57,915 nucleotides of DNA, from NCBI GenBank assembly GCA_004292955.1, contig RDXX01000032.1, forward strand, positions 1-57,915. Reading direction: 5' to 3'. This document shows, in pieces, positions 51,090 through 57,915 of this stretch. The position numbers were made by a program, and so were the translations under genes. This stretch comes from Oscillatoriales cyanobacterium. GTDB taxonomy: Bacteria; Cyanobacteriota; Cyanobacteriia; Cyanobacteriales; Microcoleaceae. The first letter of the stretch is position 1. Each line of letters starts with the position of its first letter. A model generated the notes under the pieces. The model searched no databases. It was given only the letters and a program-made list of their open reading frames with translations, and was not told the DNA's origin.

Positions 51090-52232
51090 GTGCGGATTAT
51101 GGTAAGGAATGGCATTGGTATTCGGACAGCGTCATCTCGCTCAGAACGCATCGCGGGTCAGATTCACGTCTACGACGGCGCTGGTAAAGGCAAGTCTCAG
51201 GCAGCTTTGGGAGTAGTGTTGCGCTCGATCGGGCTGGGTATCAATTCTGACTCGCCCACGCGAGTTTTGTTGCTGCGCTTTCTCAAAGGCCCCGGCCGCT
51301 CCTACGACGAAGACGGGGCAATAGAAGCCCTGCAACGGGCATTTCCGCACTTGATCGACCAAGTGCGTACCGGCAGAGCCGAATATTTTGGGGCCGAAGC
51401 AATCACCCGCTTCGATCGCACAGAAGCCCAGCGAGGCTGGGATATCGCCAAAGGAGCGATCGCCAGCGAGCTTTATTCTGTAGTAGTTCTAGATGAACTA
51501 AACCCCGTATTGGACTTGGGTTTGCTGCCAGTGGACGAAGTAGTCCAAACCCTCAAAAACAAACCAGAATATTTAGAAGTAATCGCCACTGGCCGAGCGG
51601 CCCCCGAAGCTTTGCTGGATATTGCCGACTTGCACTCAGAAATGAAGCCCCACTATCACCCCGCAGCGGCCGAACACAATATTTCAGGTATCGAAATATA
51701 CACAGGAGCGGGCAAAGGCAAATCTACGAGCGCATTGGGGAAAGCTTTGCAGGCAATAGGTAAGGGTATCAGCCAAGACCAATCTCACCGCGTCTTAATT
51801 GTACAATGGCTCAAAGGTGGTAGTGGCTATACAGAAGATGCGGCGATCGCAGCTTTGCGGCAAAGTTACCCGCAGTTAGTAGACCACCAGCGGTGTGGCC
51901 GAGATGCTATAGTTTGGCGGGGGCAACAGCAAGAGTTAGATTGCATCGAGGCAGAACGCGGCTGGGAAATCGCCAAAACGGCGATCGCCAGCGGCTGGTA
52001 TAAAACGATCATTCTCGACGAACTCAATCCAACAGTAGACTTAGAACTGCTGCCGGTAGAGCCGATCGTCGAAGCCCTGCTGCGAAAGCCCCGCGATACA
52101 GAAATCATTATCACCGGGCGCTGCCACAAACCCCATGGTTACTTTGACTTGGCAAGCGTACACTCGGAGGTATACTGTCACAAACACTACGGCGATCGGG
52201 GCGTAGAACTAAAGCGGGGTGTAGACTTTTAG
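51090..52232 (+). CDS. Tandem-domain CobO/BtuR-type adenosyltransferase
   Basis: This 380-residue protein is two fused copies of a cob(I)yrinic acid a,c-diamide adenosyltransferase (CobO/CobA/BtuR) domain. Copy one (about 22-190) has IHVYDGAGKGKSQAALG, VVLDELNPVLDLGLLP and ATGRAAPEALLDIADL. Copy two (about 200-380) has IEIYTGAGKGKSTSALGKAL, IILDELNPTVDLELLP and ITGRCHKPHGYFDLA. Both P-loops and both DELN motifs are intact. Ordinary CobO is about 190 residues, so this is a duplication-fusion that may work as an internal dimer. The GTG at 51090 and the ATG three codons later are possible starts. No other cobalamin gene is adjacent. Confidence 0.82.
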   Translation: MRIMVRNGIGIRTASSRSERIAGQIHVYDGAGKGKSQAALGVVLRSIGLGINSDSPTRVLLLRFLKGPGRSYDEDGAIEALQRAFPHLIDQVRTGRAEYFGAEAITRFDRTEAQRGWDIAKGAIASELYSVVVLDELNPVLDLGLLPVDEVVQTLKNKPEYLEVIATGRAAPEALLDIADLHSEMKPHYHPAAAEHNISGIEIYTGAGKGKSTSALGKALQAIGKGISQDQSHRVLIVQWLKGGSGYTEDAAIAALRQSYPQLVDHQRCGRDAIVWRGQQQELDCIEAERGWEIAKTAIASGWYKTIILDELNPTVDLELLPVEPIVEALLRKPRDTEIIITGRCHKPHGYFDLASVHSEVYCHKHYGDRGVELKRGVDF

Positions 52233-52501
52233 ACCCCAGAGCGGTGCGGAGTTCAATCCGAGCCAGAATTATTTAAAGACGGCCCTGCCTGGGAAACCGG
52301 AAATTGCCACAAAGCGTTGTAACCAAGTAACCAATCTCTCACTTTTCTTTGTCTGGCGATCGCCCGATCGACCCTTGTTAATCTTTAATTTCCTTCCCCG
52401 GAGGCGATCCCCGAGCGCCAATCCAGAATGGAACATTAAGAATGTGAGCCGCGTCTTCTTGAGCGTGAGCACATGAGACATTGCACAAGGATTATTAAAG
52501 G

Positions 52502-52687
52502 GTGAAGACATTGAAAATAAAAGCTTACAAGCAAAAAGTCCGCGAGGGAGAAAGTCTAGACAGGGTTAACACCAGTAGGCTAGACTTGCGGCTGGCAAAC
52601 AGGTTAAACTACAGCGGCATCCAAACATTCGGTGTTCTAGGCAGTGTCTGTAGTCGCACAAGCGATGACCAACAAGTAGAGGAGTGA
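52502..52687 (+). CDS. Possible small leader protein before the RTX gene
   Basis: A 61-codon frame from GTG 52502 (MKTLKIKAYKQKVREGES) ends six bases before the RTX gene start. It is Lys/Arg-rich with no motif. It could be chance in a 460-bp gap; its only support is its tight spacing to the RTX gene. A separate view is that this is 5' untranslated leader. Confidence 0.25.
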   Translation: MKTLKIKAYKQKVREGESLDRVNTSRLDLRLANRLNYSGIQTFGVLGSVCSRTSDDQQVEE

Positions 52688-52693
52688 AGCTGT

Positions 52694-54682
52694 ATGACAA
52701 CGTTAACTGACAATTCCGATCAAACTAATTTAAACACTCCGGGACTGGGCCCGGATACAATCTTTGCCGGAGCGGGGGGGGATTTAATTACAACTTCTAC
52801 CCTCGGCGGCAGCTTAATATTTGGCGAACGCGATAACGATACTCTAATTTCCGTCGGCCCCAACGATAGCCTATACGGTGGCCCTGACGAAGATTCATTA
52901 GTAGGCCAGCGCGAGCGGGTTTTCCTGTCGGGCGATGGAGGCAGTGACACCGTAATTGCTCAAAGCCGCAATTCGACGCTGTTGGGCGGTGCGGGAGATG
53001 ACTTGCTCCAAGGCACTGTCGATGGCAACCTGATGTTTGGTAATCAGGGCGCAGATACGATGCTCGGAGGCGCCCTCGGAAGAGACACCCTCTACGGTGG
53101 TAAGGACAATGACTCCCTCGGCTTCTTCATCGCAGGCGGCGGCAACAACCTCGGTCTTCGCATCGGCGGCAGTGCCGGTGGCAATCAAGGCAGCAACTTC
53201 CTGCGCGGAGACTTGGGCGACGACTTTGTTGTAGGTATCAATCAGAAAGATACTCTGATCGGCGGTAAAGGCAACGACACAATATACGGTGTGGCCAGCA
53301 ACAGCTATCTTTCCGGCGACCTAGACAACGACACCTTAGTCATTCTCAACAGTACCCAGTCGAGTCCGTTTTCTTCGAGCGTCATCACGATCGGCATTGA
53401 GAAAACAACCTTGCTCGGCGGTGAGGGCAACGATTCTCTCCTAGGCGGTATCGGCGACTTTGGTACCGGCAAAAACTTGTTGGACGGCGGTGCTGGTAAC
53501 GACACGATCACGGTTTTTGCTACTCAGGATACGGCATTGGGAGGCGCAGGCGATGACTTCATCAAGTCGTCTACGGTGTCTGCACTTTCCAGCGTAGGCG
53601 CGTCGAGTTCATTTCCAGGCTTCGCGGGTCGCAACTTGCTCAATGGCGAAGATGGTAACGACACGATCGTTGCAGCTTTTGCGAGTGATAGCATGATCGG
53701 TGGCGGTGGCAATGACAGCTTGAGCGGCATCTTTAATCAAGCCTTCGGTGGAGATGGCAACGATACGATCGATGCCACCACTTTTGCGATCGGTACTACT
53801 ACTGCGCTGATTACTCTTGACGGCGGCCTGGGTGACGATCTGTTACTTGGCAACACCAGCACTAATCTTACTACCACCGGCACCGTCACAAACTTCATGA
53901 ACGGTGGTGAAGGAAGTGACACGATCGTGTTTGGTAGCAGACGCGATCGATTGGTTGGCTCTTTTGCTGGTAACGACTTTATCTCCTACGCCACCAGTGT
54001 CAACTTTGCCGGTGCCACATCGACAAACCTCATTACCGATACCTTAGGTTCCAACTTCATCATTGGCGGCAACGGTACTGATGTCATCACTACCGGTGCT
54101 GGCGACGACATACTGTTCGGCGGCCCCGGCAGTCTTCCTACTGGATCGACATCTGACGGGGACGACACCTTAAATGCCGGCGGCGGAAACGACACGCTGT
54201 TGGGCGGCTTTGGGAACGACTATTTGCTCGCAGGAGACGGCAACGACTCTCTCGGTGGCGGGCCCGGTGCAGACACGCTGATTGGCGGCGCCGGCAATGA
54301 CAGCTTCTACTACAACAACTTCGGCGAGGGCGTCACGATCAACGCCAACGGTAGCCTGGGTAGCAGCCCAGACCAAATCGGCGATTTTGAAGTCGGCCGT
54401 GACAAGTTGGTATTGAACTTCGACTCCTTCCTGTTACCACCATTTGACAATAGTCTGCCAAATCGACCTTCTTCCAGGGCGTTCTTACAGGTGGAAACCG
54501 GAACTTACAACAACGATCTGACTCCCGCAGGAGCGACTCCAGGACAAGCAGTCCTCGTTTACGAAGGTTCCACAGGTCGCTTGCTGTACGACAGAGACGG
54601 TGCTGGCGGCCAAGCACCAATTCAACTGGCACTGCTGAACGGCAGACCAGGCTTGACGGCGACTGATATTACCCTGATTTAA
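52694..54682 (+). CDS. RTX-type calcium-binding repeat protein
   Basis: This 662-residue acidic protein is made almost throughout of RTX nonapeptides (GGxGxDxLx, for example GGAGDDLLQ, GGKGNDTIY, GGEGNDSLL, GGAGNDSFYY). They alternate with phrases such as LLGG, FMNGG and FGNDYL, and fold into calcium-bound parallel beta-rolls. The C-terminal 110 residues (GDFEVGRDKLVLNFDSF, LLYDRDGAGG, LTATDITLI) match the RTX C-terminal region used as type I secretion signal. There is no N-terminal signal peptide. ATG 52694 is preceded by gaggagtgaagctgt. It is likely exported to the cell surface as a sheath or surface-layer protein. No type I secretion genes are adjacent. Confidence 0.88.
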   Translation: MTTLTDNSDQTNLNTPGLGPDTIFAGAGGDLITTSTLGGSLIFGERDNDTLISVGPNDSLYGGPDEDSLVGQRERVFLSGDGGSDTVIAQSRNSTLLGGAGDDLLQGTVDGNLMFGNQGADTMLGGALGRDTLYGGKDNDSLGFFIAGGGNNLGLRIGGSAGGNQGSNFLRGDLGDDFVVGINQKDTLIGGKGNDTIYGVASNSYLSGDLDNDTLVILNSTQSSPFSSSVITIGIEKTTLLGGEGNDSLLGGIGDFGTGKNLLDGGAGNDTITVFATQDTALGGAGDDFIKSSTVSALSSVGASSSFPGFAGRNLLNGEDGNDTIVAAFASDSMIGGGGNDSLSGIFNQAFGGDGNDTIDATTFAIGTTTALITLDGGLGDDLLLGNTSTNLTTTGTVTNFMNGGEGSDTIVFGSRRDRLVGSFAGNDFISYATSVNFAGATSTNLITDTLGSNFIIGGNGTDVITTGAGDDILFGGPGSLPTGSTSDGDDTLNAGGGNDTLLGGFGNDYLLAGDGNDSLGGGPGADTLIGGAGNDSFYYNNFGEGVTINANGSLGSSPDQIGDFEVGRDKLVLNFDSFLLPPFDNSLPNRPSSRAFLQVETGTYNNDLTPAGATPGQAVLVYEGSTGRLLYDRDGAGGQAPIQLALLNGRPGLTATDITLI

Positions 54683-54785
54683 TTTAGGTGGCAGCGGGTG
54701 GGAGTCGGTTTGGAAAAAGCCGTAGCGTAGCGGGGCGTAAGCCATCGCCCGCGCCAACTCTAAAAACTAATTGTGCTATGTTTCC

Positions 54786-54816
54786 AGCTAGGGATATGAA
54801 TCCCTAGCTTTTTTAT
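54786..54816 (+). terminator. Rho-independent terminator after the RTX gene
   Basis: agctagggat and atcccta-gct pair in a stem of nine to ten bases around a short loop (54786-54795 with 54100s-type partner at 54100 not involved; the partner arm is 54100-free and lies at 54801-54809 on the map as tccctagct), followed by tttttta. It lies 100 bp after the RTX stop codon. Confidence 0.8.
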
Positions 54817-55020
54817 TGCATGGGGAATTGGGAATTGGGAATTGGGAATAGGGCATTGGGCGGAGCGAAGCGGAGGGATGGGGCATCGGGCTTTTATAAC
54901 ATTGGCATTAAAAGGAAGGGCAGATTCACCGATCGATTTTGCCACCAATCAATCATTCCTTAAACTAAGAGGGCCCAAGCCCAACAACATACCTCATATG
55001 GGAGCTCGAACCGCTATATT

Positions 55021-55260
55021 TTGTTTGCCAGTAAGTTAGGCATTACCCTAGAAAATGCTGAAATGCTCAAACAGGCTTTAAAAGAAGCTGCTATTAACGA
55101 AGATATTGTTATTCAGAAAAACAATGAATACGGAACACATTACAACATGAAATTCTTGCTGAAAACCGAAGTAGGTGAATCTCTGATTCTAGCAGCTTGG
55201 ATCGTCCGCTCAGGTGAAACTTTCCCCAGATTGACAAGTTGTTATCCCGTCAAAAAGTGA
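55021..55260 (+). CDS. DUF6883-like protein, N-terminus uncertain
   Basis: This 79-residue frame opens with TTG (MFASKLGITLENAEML) and ends with LKTEVGESLILAAWIVRSGETFPRL and CYPVK, the DUF6883 pattern. That family is usually about 105 residues, so the first 25 or so residues are missing here. The frame stays open upstream to 54964 (stop at 54961) and would read SSNRYILFASKLG, which looks homologous, but no start codon is found. It is either 5'-truncated or uses an unusual start. A DUF4926-like gene follows ten bases later. These two domains are often found together in cyanobacteria; function is unknown. Confidence 0.6.
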   Translation: MFASKLGITLENAEMLKQALKEAAINEDIVIQKNNEYGTHYNMKFLLKTEVGESLILAAWIVRSGETFPRLTSCYPVKK

Positions 55261-55270
55261 GGTAAAAACA

Positions 55271-55525
55271 ATGAAAAAAATTAAAGACCTAGATATTGTT
55301 GCTTTAACTGAAGATTTAGAAGCAACCCATTTTGAAACAAAACAAATCATTAAATTATATAAAGGACAAGTGGGAACAGTCGTGATGGAATTTGATGGCA
55401 GTGCTTTTGAGGTAGAATTTTCTCATCAAGATGGCACAACTTATGCAATGGAAACAATCCTCGCTACAAAATTAATGCTTTTACATTATGATTTAGTAGA
55501 ATCTGTAGGGGCAGTTAGCCGATAG
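55271..55525 (+). CDS. DUF4926-like small protein
   Basis: This 84-residue protein has the DUF4926 layout: LDIVALTEDLEA, then LYKGQVGTVVMEFDGSAFEVEFSHQDGTTYAM (in parts). It forms a small SH3-like beta-barrel. It starts ten bases after the DUF6883-like gene and is preceded by gaggtaaaaaca, so it is co-transcribed. Pairing suggests partner proteins, possibly a toxin-antitoxin or immunity module, but I know of no experimental proof. Confidence 0.72.
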   Translation: MKKIKDLDIVALTEDLEATHFETKQIIKLYKGQVGTVVMEFDGSAFEVEFSHQDGTTYAMETILATKLMLLHYDLVESVGAVSR

Positions 55526-55560
55526 ATTTTGCCAGCAATGATTTTTCTAATCTACAAAAA

Positions 55561-55607
55561 GTATCTCTAAAAAAAATCCCGCAAACGATATGTTATTTGC
55601 GGGATTT
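55561..55607 (-). terminator. Terminator for the csbD gene
   Basis: aaatcccgcaaa (55574-55585) and tttgcgggattt (55596-55607) form a perfect 12-bp stem with a ten-base loop. Read on the reverse strand it is followed by tttttt, so it should end csbD transcripts; it may also affect the forward pair. Confidence 0.85.
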
Positions 55608-55638
55608 AGTAGGCAGGAAACTTGTCGCAAGAAATACT

Positions 55639-55827
55639 TTATGCTCGGTCTACAATCTCTTTGGCTTTATCTTTGAGGTCTTCTTTCATGTGAATTGCTG
55701 ATGCTTCGTCCTGCTTGGCTTGACCTTCTAATTTATCTTTTTGGTTGCCTGTAACTTCGCTCACAGCTTCTTGAATTTTGCCTTCAATATTCTTGGCAGT
55801 TGCTTCGACTCTATTTTCAATGGTCAT
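55639..55827 (-). CDS. csbD: CsbD family stress protein
   Basis: This 62-residue hydrophilic, helical protein (MTIENRVEATAKNIEGKIQE) matches the CsbD family: GKIQEAVSEVTGNQKDKLEGQAKQ (in parts). CsbD proteins are induced by general stress in Bacillus and other bacteria; their action is unknown. aggagaaaaaatt precedes the ATG. A strong terminator follows the gene. Confidence 0.88.
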   Translation of the reverse strand: MTIENRVEATAKNIEGKIQEAVSEVTGNQKDKLEGQAKQDEASAIHMKEDLKDKAKEIVDRA

Positions 55828-55923
55828 AATTTTTTCTCCTAACCTTACAACTACTACTGTATAAATTAAAAGCTGAGTCTTAATCTATCTTGAGAAAGAT
55901 TTAGATATCTATCTAAAGATTGG

Positions 55924-56150
55924 TTAAATCGGAACTTCGACAAGTTTATTGCGGGAGGAAAGACCGGATTTAATTGCGATCGCCGATTTGGGCACTTTAA
56001 ACTTTTTCGCCAACAGCACGATTAACTCTGCTTATTGGCTTTTCCATCCACGGGCGGGGATTTGAGGTGTACTGTCAGGCTGCCGTCTGGTTGCTCTTGG
56101 ATGCTTTGCTGTTTGGAATTAGTTTTAACTTTGACTGCAAAATTTTTCAT
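55924..56150 (-). pseudogene. Frameshifted DUF167 (YggU-like) gene
   Basis: From ATG 56150 the frame gives [17 protein letters not shown], then [19 protein letters not shown], and stops two codons later. In another frame the next bases give [20 protein letters not shown] and [14 protein letters not shown] up to a stop at 55924. Together they make one complete DUF167 protein of about 75 residues. The break is at aataagcagagtta (about 56028-56036), consistent with loss of one base or gain of two. A sequencing or assembly error cannot be excluded. The function of the family is unknown. Confidence 0.85.
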
Positions 56151-56163
56151 GTGACTAACAACT

Positions 56164-56244
56164 CAATAACTAATAACCAATAACCAATAACCAATAACCA
56201 ATAACCAATAACCAATAACTAATAACTAATAACTAATAACTAAT
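56164..56244. repeat. Heptanucleotide array (aataacc / aataact)
   Basis: About eleven copies of aataacc or aataact run without a break between the DUF167 remnant and the PfpI gene. The stop codon of the PfpI gene (56240-56242) lies in its last unit, so the array touches coding sequence. Confidence 0.9.
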
Positions 56245-56833
56245 GACTATCTGAATGTTCGATTTTTGTTCCCAAAACTTTGAGAAATTCAGCTAACCAG
56301 TTAGGATGTGCAGGCCATGCGGGGGCTGTGACTAAGTTGCCATCGACTACGGCTTCGGTAACGGGAACTTCGGTATATTTGCCACCAGCCCGGAGTATGT
56401 CGGGGCTGCAAGCTGGATATGCGGTGCAGCGTTTGCCTTCGAGTACGCCGGCGGCGGTGAGGACTTGCAATCCGTGACAAATAGATGCGATCGGCTTTTT
56501 GCTGTTGGCAAAGTAGCGGGTAATTTGCAGCACTTGTTCGTTGAGGCGGATGTATTCTGGCGATCGTCCTCCAGGGATAATCAAAGCGTCGTAGTCTGCG
56601 GCGTTAATTTCGTCAAAAGTTGCGTTTAAAGTAAAGTTGTGACCGGGTTTTTCGCTGTAGGTTTGATCGCCTTCAAAGTCATGAATTGCGGTGCGAATTG
56701 TTTGGCCTGCGGCTTTGTCGGGGCAGACTGCATGGACGGTGTGACCTACCATTTGCAATGCTTGGAATGGAACCATTACTTCGTAGTCTTCTACAAAGTC
56801 GCCGACTAGCATTAAGATTTTTTTTGCAGCCAT
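56240..56833 (-). CDS. DJ-1/PfpI family protein
   Basis: This 197-residue protein has the PfpI/DJ-1 class I glutamine amidotransferase-like fold: [38 protein letters not shown] and the nucleophile elbow [14 protein letters not shown] with a cysteine and following histidine. Family members act as proteases, deglycases or chaperone-like stress proteins; the activity is not decided by sequence. ATG 56833 (MAAKK) is chosen because caggagttacaaac precedes it; the frame opens 13 codons earlier. Its 3' end is in the heptamer array. Confidence 0.9.
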   Translation of the reverse strand: MAAKKILMLVGDFVEDYEVMVPFQALQMVGHTVHAVCPDKAAGQTIRTAIHDFEGDQTYSEKPGHNFTLNATFDEINAADYDALIIPGGRSPEYIRLNEQVLQITRYFANSKKPIASICHGLQVLTAAGVLEGKRCTAYPACSPDILRAGGKYTEVPVTEAVVDGNLVTAPAWPAHPNWLAEFLKVLGTKIEHSDSH

Positions 56834-56869
56834 GTTTGTAACTCCTGTTATTTTGATTTGCTTAAATAG

Positions 56870-57003
56870 CAATAGACTTTAGATAAGGCTGATCCCCCCT
56901 AGCCCCCCTTAAAAAGGGGGGAACAAGAAGGTGCTGCGAAGTCCCCCTTTTTAAGGGGGATTTAGGGGGATCTCCGAGGAATAAACAGTTTTAACCCAAG
57001 CGT
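56870..57003. mobile_element. Second copy of the 135-bp nested-type element
   Basis: It is the inverse of the element at 18152-18286, sharing acgcttgggttaa, ctccgaggagatcc-like and cccccttaaaaaggggg. Flanking direct repeats atttgcttaaatag (56856-56869 and 57004-57017) form an apparent target duplication of nine to 14 bases, given end ambiguity. It lies just upstream of the PfpI gene and may have displaced its promoter. Confidence 0.85.
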
Positions 57004-57021
57004 ATTTGCTTAAATAGGATT

Positions 57022-57057
57022 AAAAAAAATGCAGGGCAGTTAAAAAGCCTGCCCCGC
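57022..57057 (-). terminator. Rho-independent terminator of petN
   Basis: Read on the reverse strand, gcggggcag pairs with ctgccctgc (one G-T pair), with a nine-base loop, followed by attttttttaa. It starts 16 bp after the petN stop. Confidence 0.85.
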
Positions 57058-57072
57058 CAGCTATTCTGGAAT

Positions 57073-57162
57073 TTAGAAACCGTTGCGGCCCCAAATTACC
57101 ATTGAAATTGAGAAGGAGAACAAAACTAGCACCGAAACCCAACCGAGTGACAAAATATCCAT
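57073..57162 (-). CDS. petN: Cytochrome b6f complex subunit PetN
   Basis: The 29-residue frame reads [15 protein letters not shown] then [14 protein letters not shown], matching PetN, the smallest subunit of the cytochrome b6f complex. Its one membrane helix sits at the complex's edge in the thylakoid and is needed for stability. It is too short for usual gene callers. A good terminator follows. The membrane protein gene at 57245 is divergent. Confidence 0.93.
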   Translation of the reverse strand: MDILSLGWVSVLVLFSFSISMVIWGRNGF

Positions 57163-57244
57163 AGCTATTTATTGAACAAACTGTACAAAGTGACTCCAAA
57201 GCTTATCATAAGTCAATTTGAGCTATTTTTGAAATGAGGGCGCT

Positions 57245-57745
57245 GTGAAGGACTCGTCAAATTTTAGTCCCGCTGAGCGGGTAGAATCTTTGAAAGCAGG
57301 GAGTGTTGCTGCTTTTTCTTGTTTGCTGGCTTTTGGGTCGATCGCCCTTGTTAACAGCTTAATCTTAGCCCAGAGGTGGGATGCTCTGGCGGGTTTGCAG
57401 GTCAGGGAAATTGACCTAAATTTTGGATTGAGAGGATTGATGGCACTTGTGGGCGGTTTTTTGTTCGGCGTGACTTACCGCTATGCGATTCGCTGCGATA
57501 CTAACCCACAGCTTAAATCTGGCGTGGTGTTGGCTTTTGGGTTGGTGCGGGCTTTTGGACAGTTGGATGCTGGATTGTCTTTTGAGGCGGGGAAAATGCC
57601 GGGTTTGCAGGAGTTATTACCGTTTGCGGTGGTTGGGGTCGAGAGTGTGGTATTGTTTGCGATCGCAGGTTTGGTGTTGGATTGGGCGATCGTCTTTGAG
57701 GGCTTCGCTAACGGGCGATCGTTGATTAAACCTTTTGATTCTTGA
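57245..57745 (+). CDS. Conserved cyanobacterial membrane protein next to petN
   Basis: This 166-residue protein (GTG start, MKDSSNFSPAERVESLKAG) has about four transmembrane segments: SVAAFSCLLAFGSIALVNSL, GLMALVGGFLFGVTYRYAI, SGVVLAFGLVRAFGQLDAGL and LPFAVVGVESVVLFAIAGLV. The RYAIRCDTNPQLKSG loop and the closing DWAIVFEGFANG are distinctive. It is divergent from petN with 82 bp between them. Relatives next to petN are common in cyanobacteria as far as I recall; function is unknown. Confidence 0.72.
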   Translation: MKDSSNFSPAERVESLKAGSVAAFSCLLAFGSIALVNSLILAQRWDALAGLQVREIDLNFGLRGLMALVGGFLFGVTYRYAIRCDTNPQLKSGVVLAFGLVRAFGQLDAGLSFEAGKMPGLQELLPFAVVGVESVVLFAIAGLVLDWAIVFEGFANGRSLIKPFDS

Positions 57746-57778
57746 GTGCGATCGGATTTTACTCAAATCAGGCAGAAT

Positions 57779-57915
57779 TTTTTTGAACAGGCAAGATGCC
57801 TGTTCCACAAGCAGTAAATTATCTTGTGGGGTGGGCTTCTAGCCCGCCCAGAATTTTTTTGAACAGGCAAGATGCCTGTTCCACAAGCAATGAATTATCT
57901 TGTGGGGTGGGCTTC
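57779..57915. repeat. 76-bp tandem palindromic repeat at the window end
   Basis: A unit with gaacaggcaagatgcctgtt (palindrome), ccacaagca and cttgtggggtgggcttctag, then cccgccc, begins at 57785 and again at 57861, where the window ends. Each unit contains two hairpins. It relates to the inner part of the element at 32674-32794. The array may continue beyond the window. Confidence 0.85.

Noticed and set aside
1..57915. tRNA, rRNA, tmRNA or prophage regions
   Set aside because: No cloverleaf-like sequence, rRNA motif or phage structural gene was recognised by eye; a tRNAscan or Rfam search would be decisive.

Overview
This window looks like a piece of chromosome from a filamentous, probably non-heterocystous cyanobacterium of the Microcoleus/Oscillatoria/Phormidium kind. 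The evidence is: frequent GCGATCGC-type (HIP1) octamers; the cytochrome b6f subunit gene petN; the filament-integrity genes fraC-fraD-fraE; the pdhB-secD-secF neighbourhood; several Uma2-family nuclease-like genes; WD40/NACHT signalling proteins; and very abundant palindromic and heptanucleotide intergenic repeats. The genus is an inference from gene content only.

Layout. 0.1-7.5 kb: a calcium-loop/PPC repeat protein, a Tat-exported flavin amine oxidase, two Uma2 proteins, an FxLYD-like secreted protein, an ABC exporter and a XisI-like protein. 7.5-12.2 kb: a 1536-residue NACHT protein with 14 WD40 repeats, the best candidate here for an NLR-like defence or signalling protein. 12.5-18.8 kb: a RemA-like regulator, a hairpin array, a YegS-like lipid kinase, a metallophosphoesterase, an HD-motif protein and a DUF4342 protein. 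19.5-24.3 kb: an AAA-like/WD40 membrane protein and a histidine kinase. 24.4-28.6 kb: secF, secD and pdhB. 28.8-30.7 kb: an Uma2 gene split by a TnpB-only IS200/IS605-type element whose precise removal restores the reading frame. 30.7-33.9 kb: a HicAB pair, a membrane NACHT ATPase and an SH3-domain protein. 34.1-36.5 kb: a VanX-like dipeptidase and purB. 36.7-38.6 kb: a small toxin-antitoxin island with intact, mutated and chimeric genes. 38.8-45.3 kb: yebC, a histidine phosphatase, a methyltransferase, an SLBB polysaccharide-export protein and an SGNH hydrolase. 45.5-46.3 kb: a free-standing type-24 polymorphic-toxin-like domain with a putative immunity partner. 46.3-52.2 kb: larE, an Uma2 protein with a 21-bp repeat tail, fraE/fraD/fraC and a tandem-domain CobO-like protein. 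52.7-57.9 kb: an RTX protein, a DUF6883/DUF4926-like pair, CsbD, a frameshifted DUF167 gene, a DJ-1/PfpI protein, petN and a conserved membrane protein.

Housekeeping genes (secDF, pdhB, purB, petN, yebC) alternate with accessory and conflict-type genes (two NACHT proteins, two HicAB pairs, HTH/PIN remnants, the toxin-24 module, TnpB, XisI, Uma2). The intergenic DNA is strongly shaped by non-autonomous elements. Several have perfect terminal inverted repeats, one is nested inside another with a 10-bp target duplication, and one repeat type has been accommodated in frame inside the NACHT gene. No rRNA, tRNA or CRISPR array was recognised. All family assignments come from reading motifs; no database search was run.
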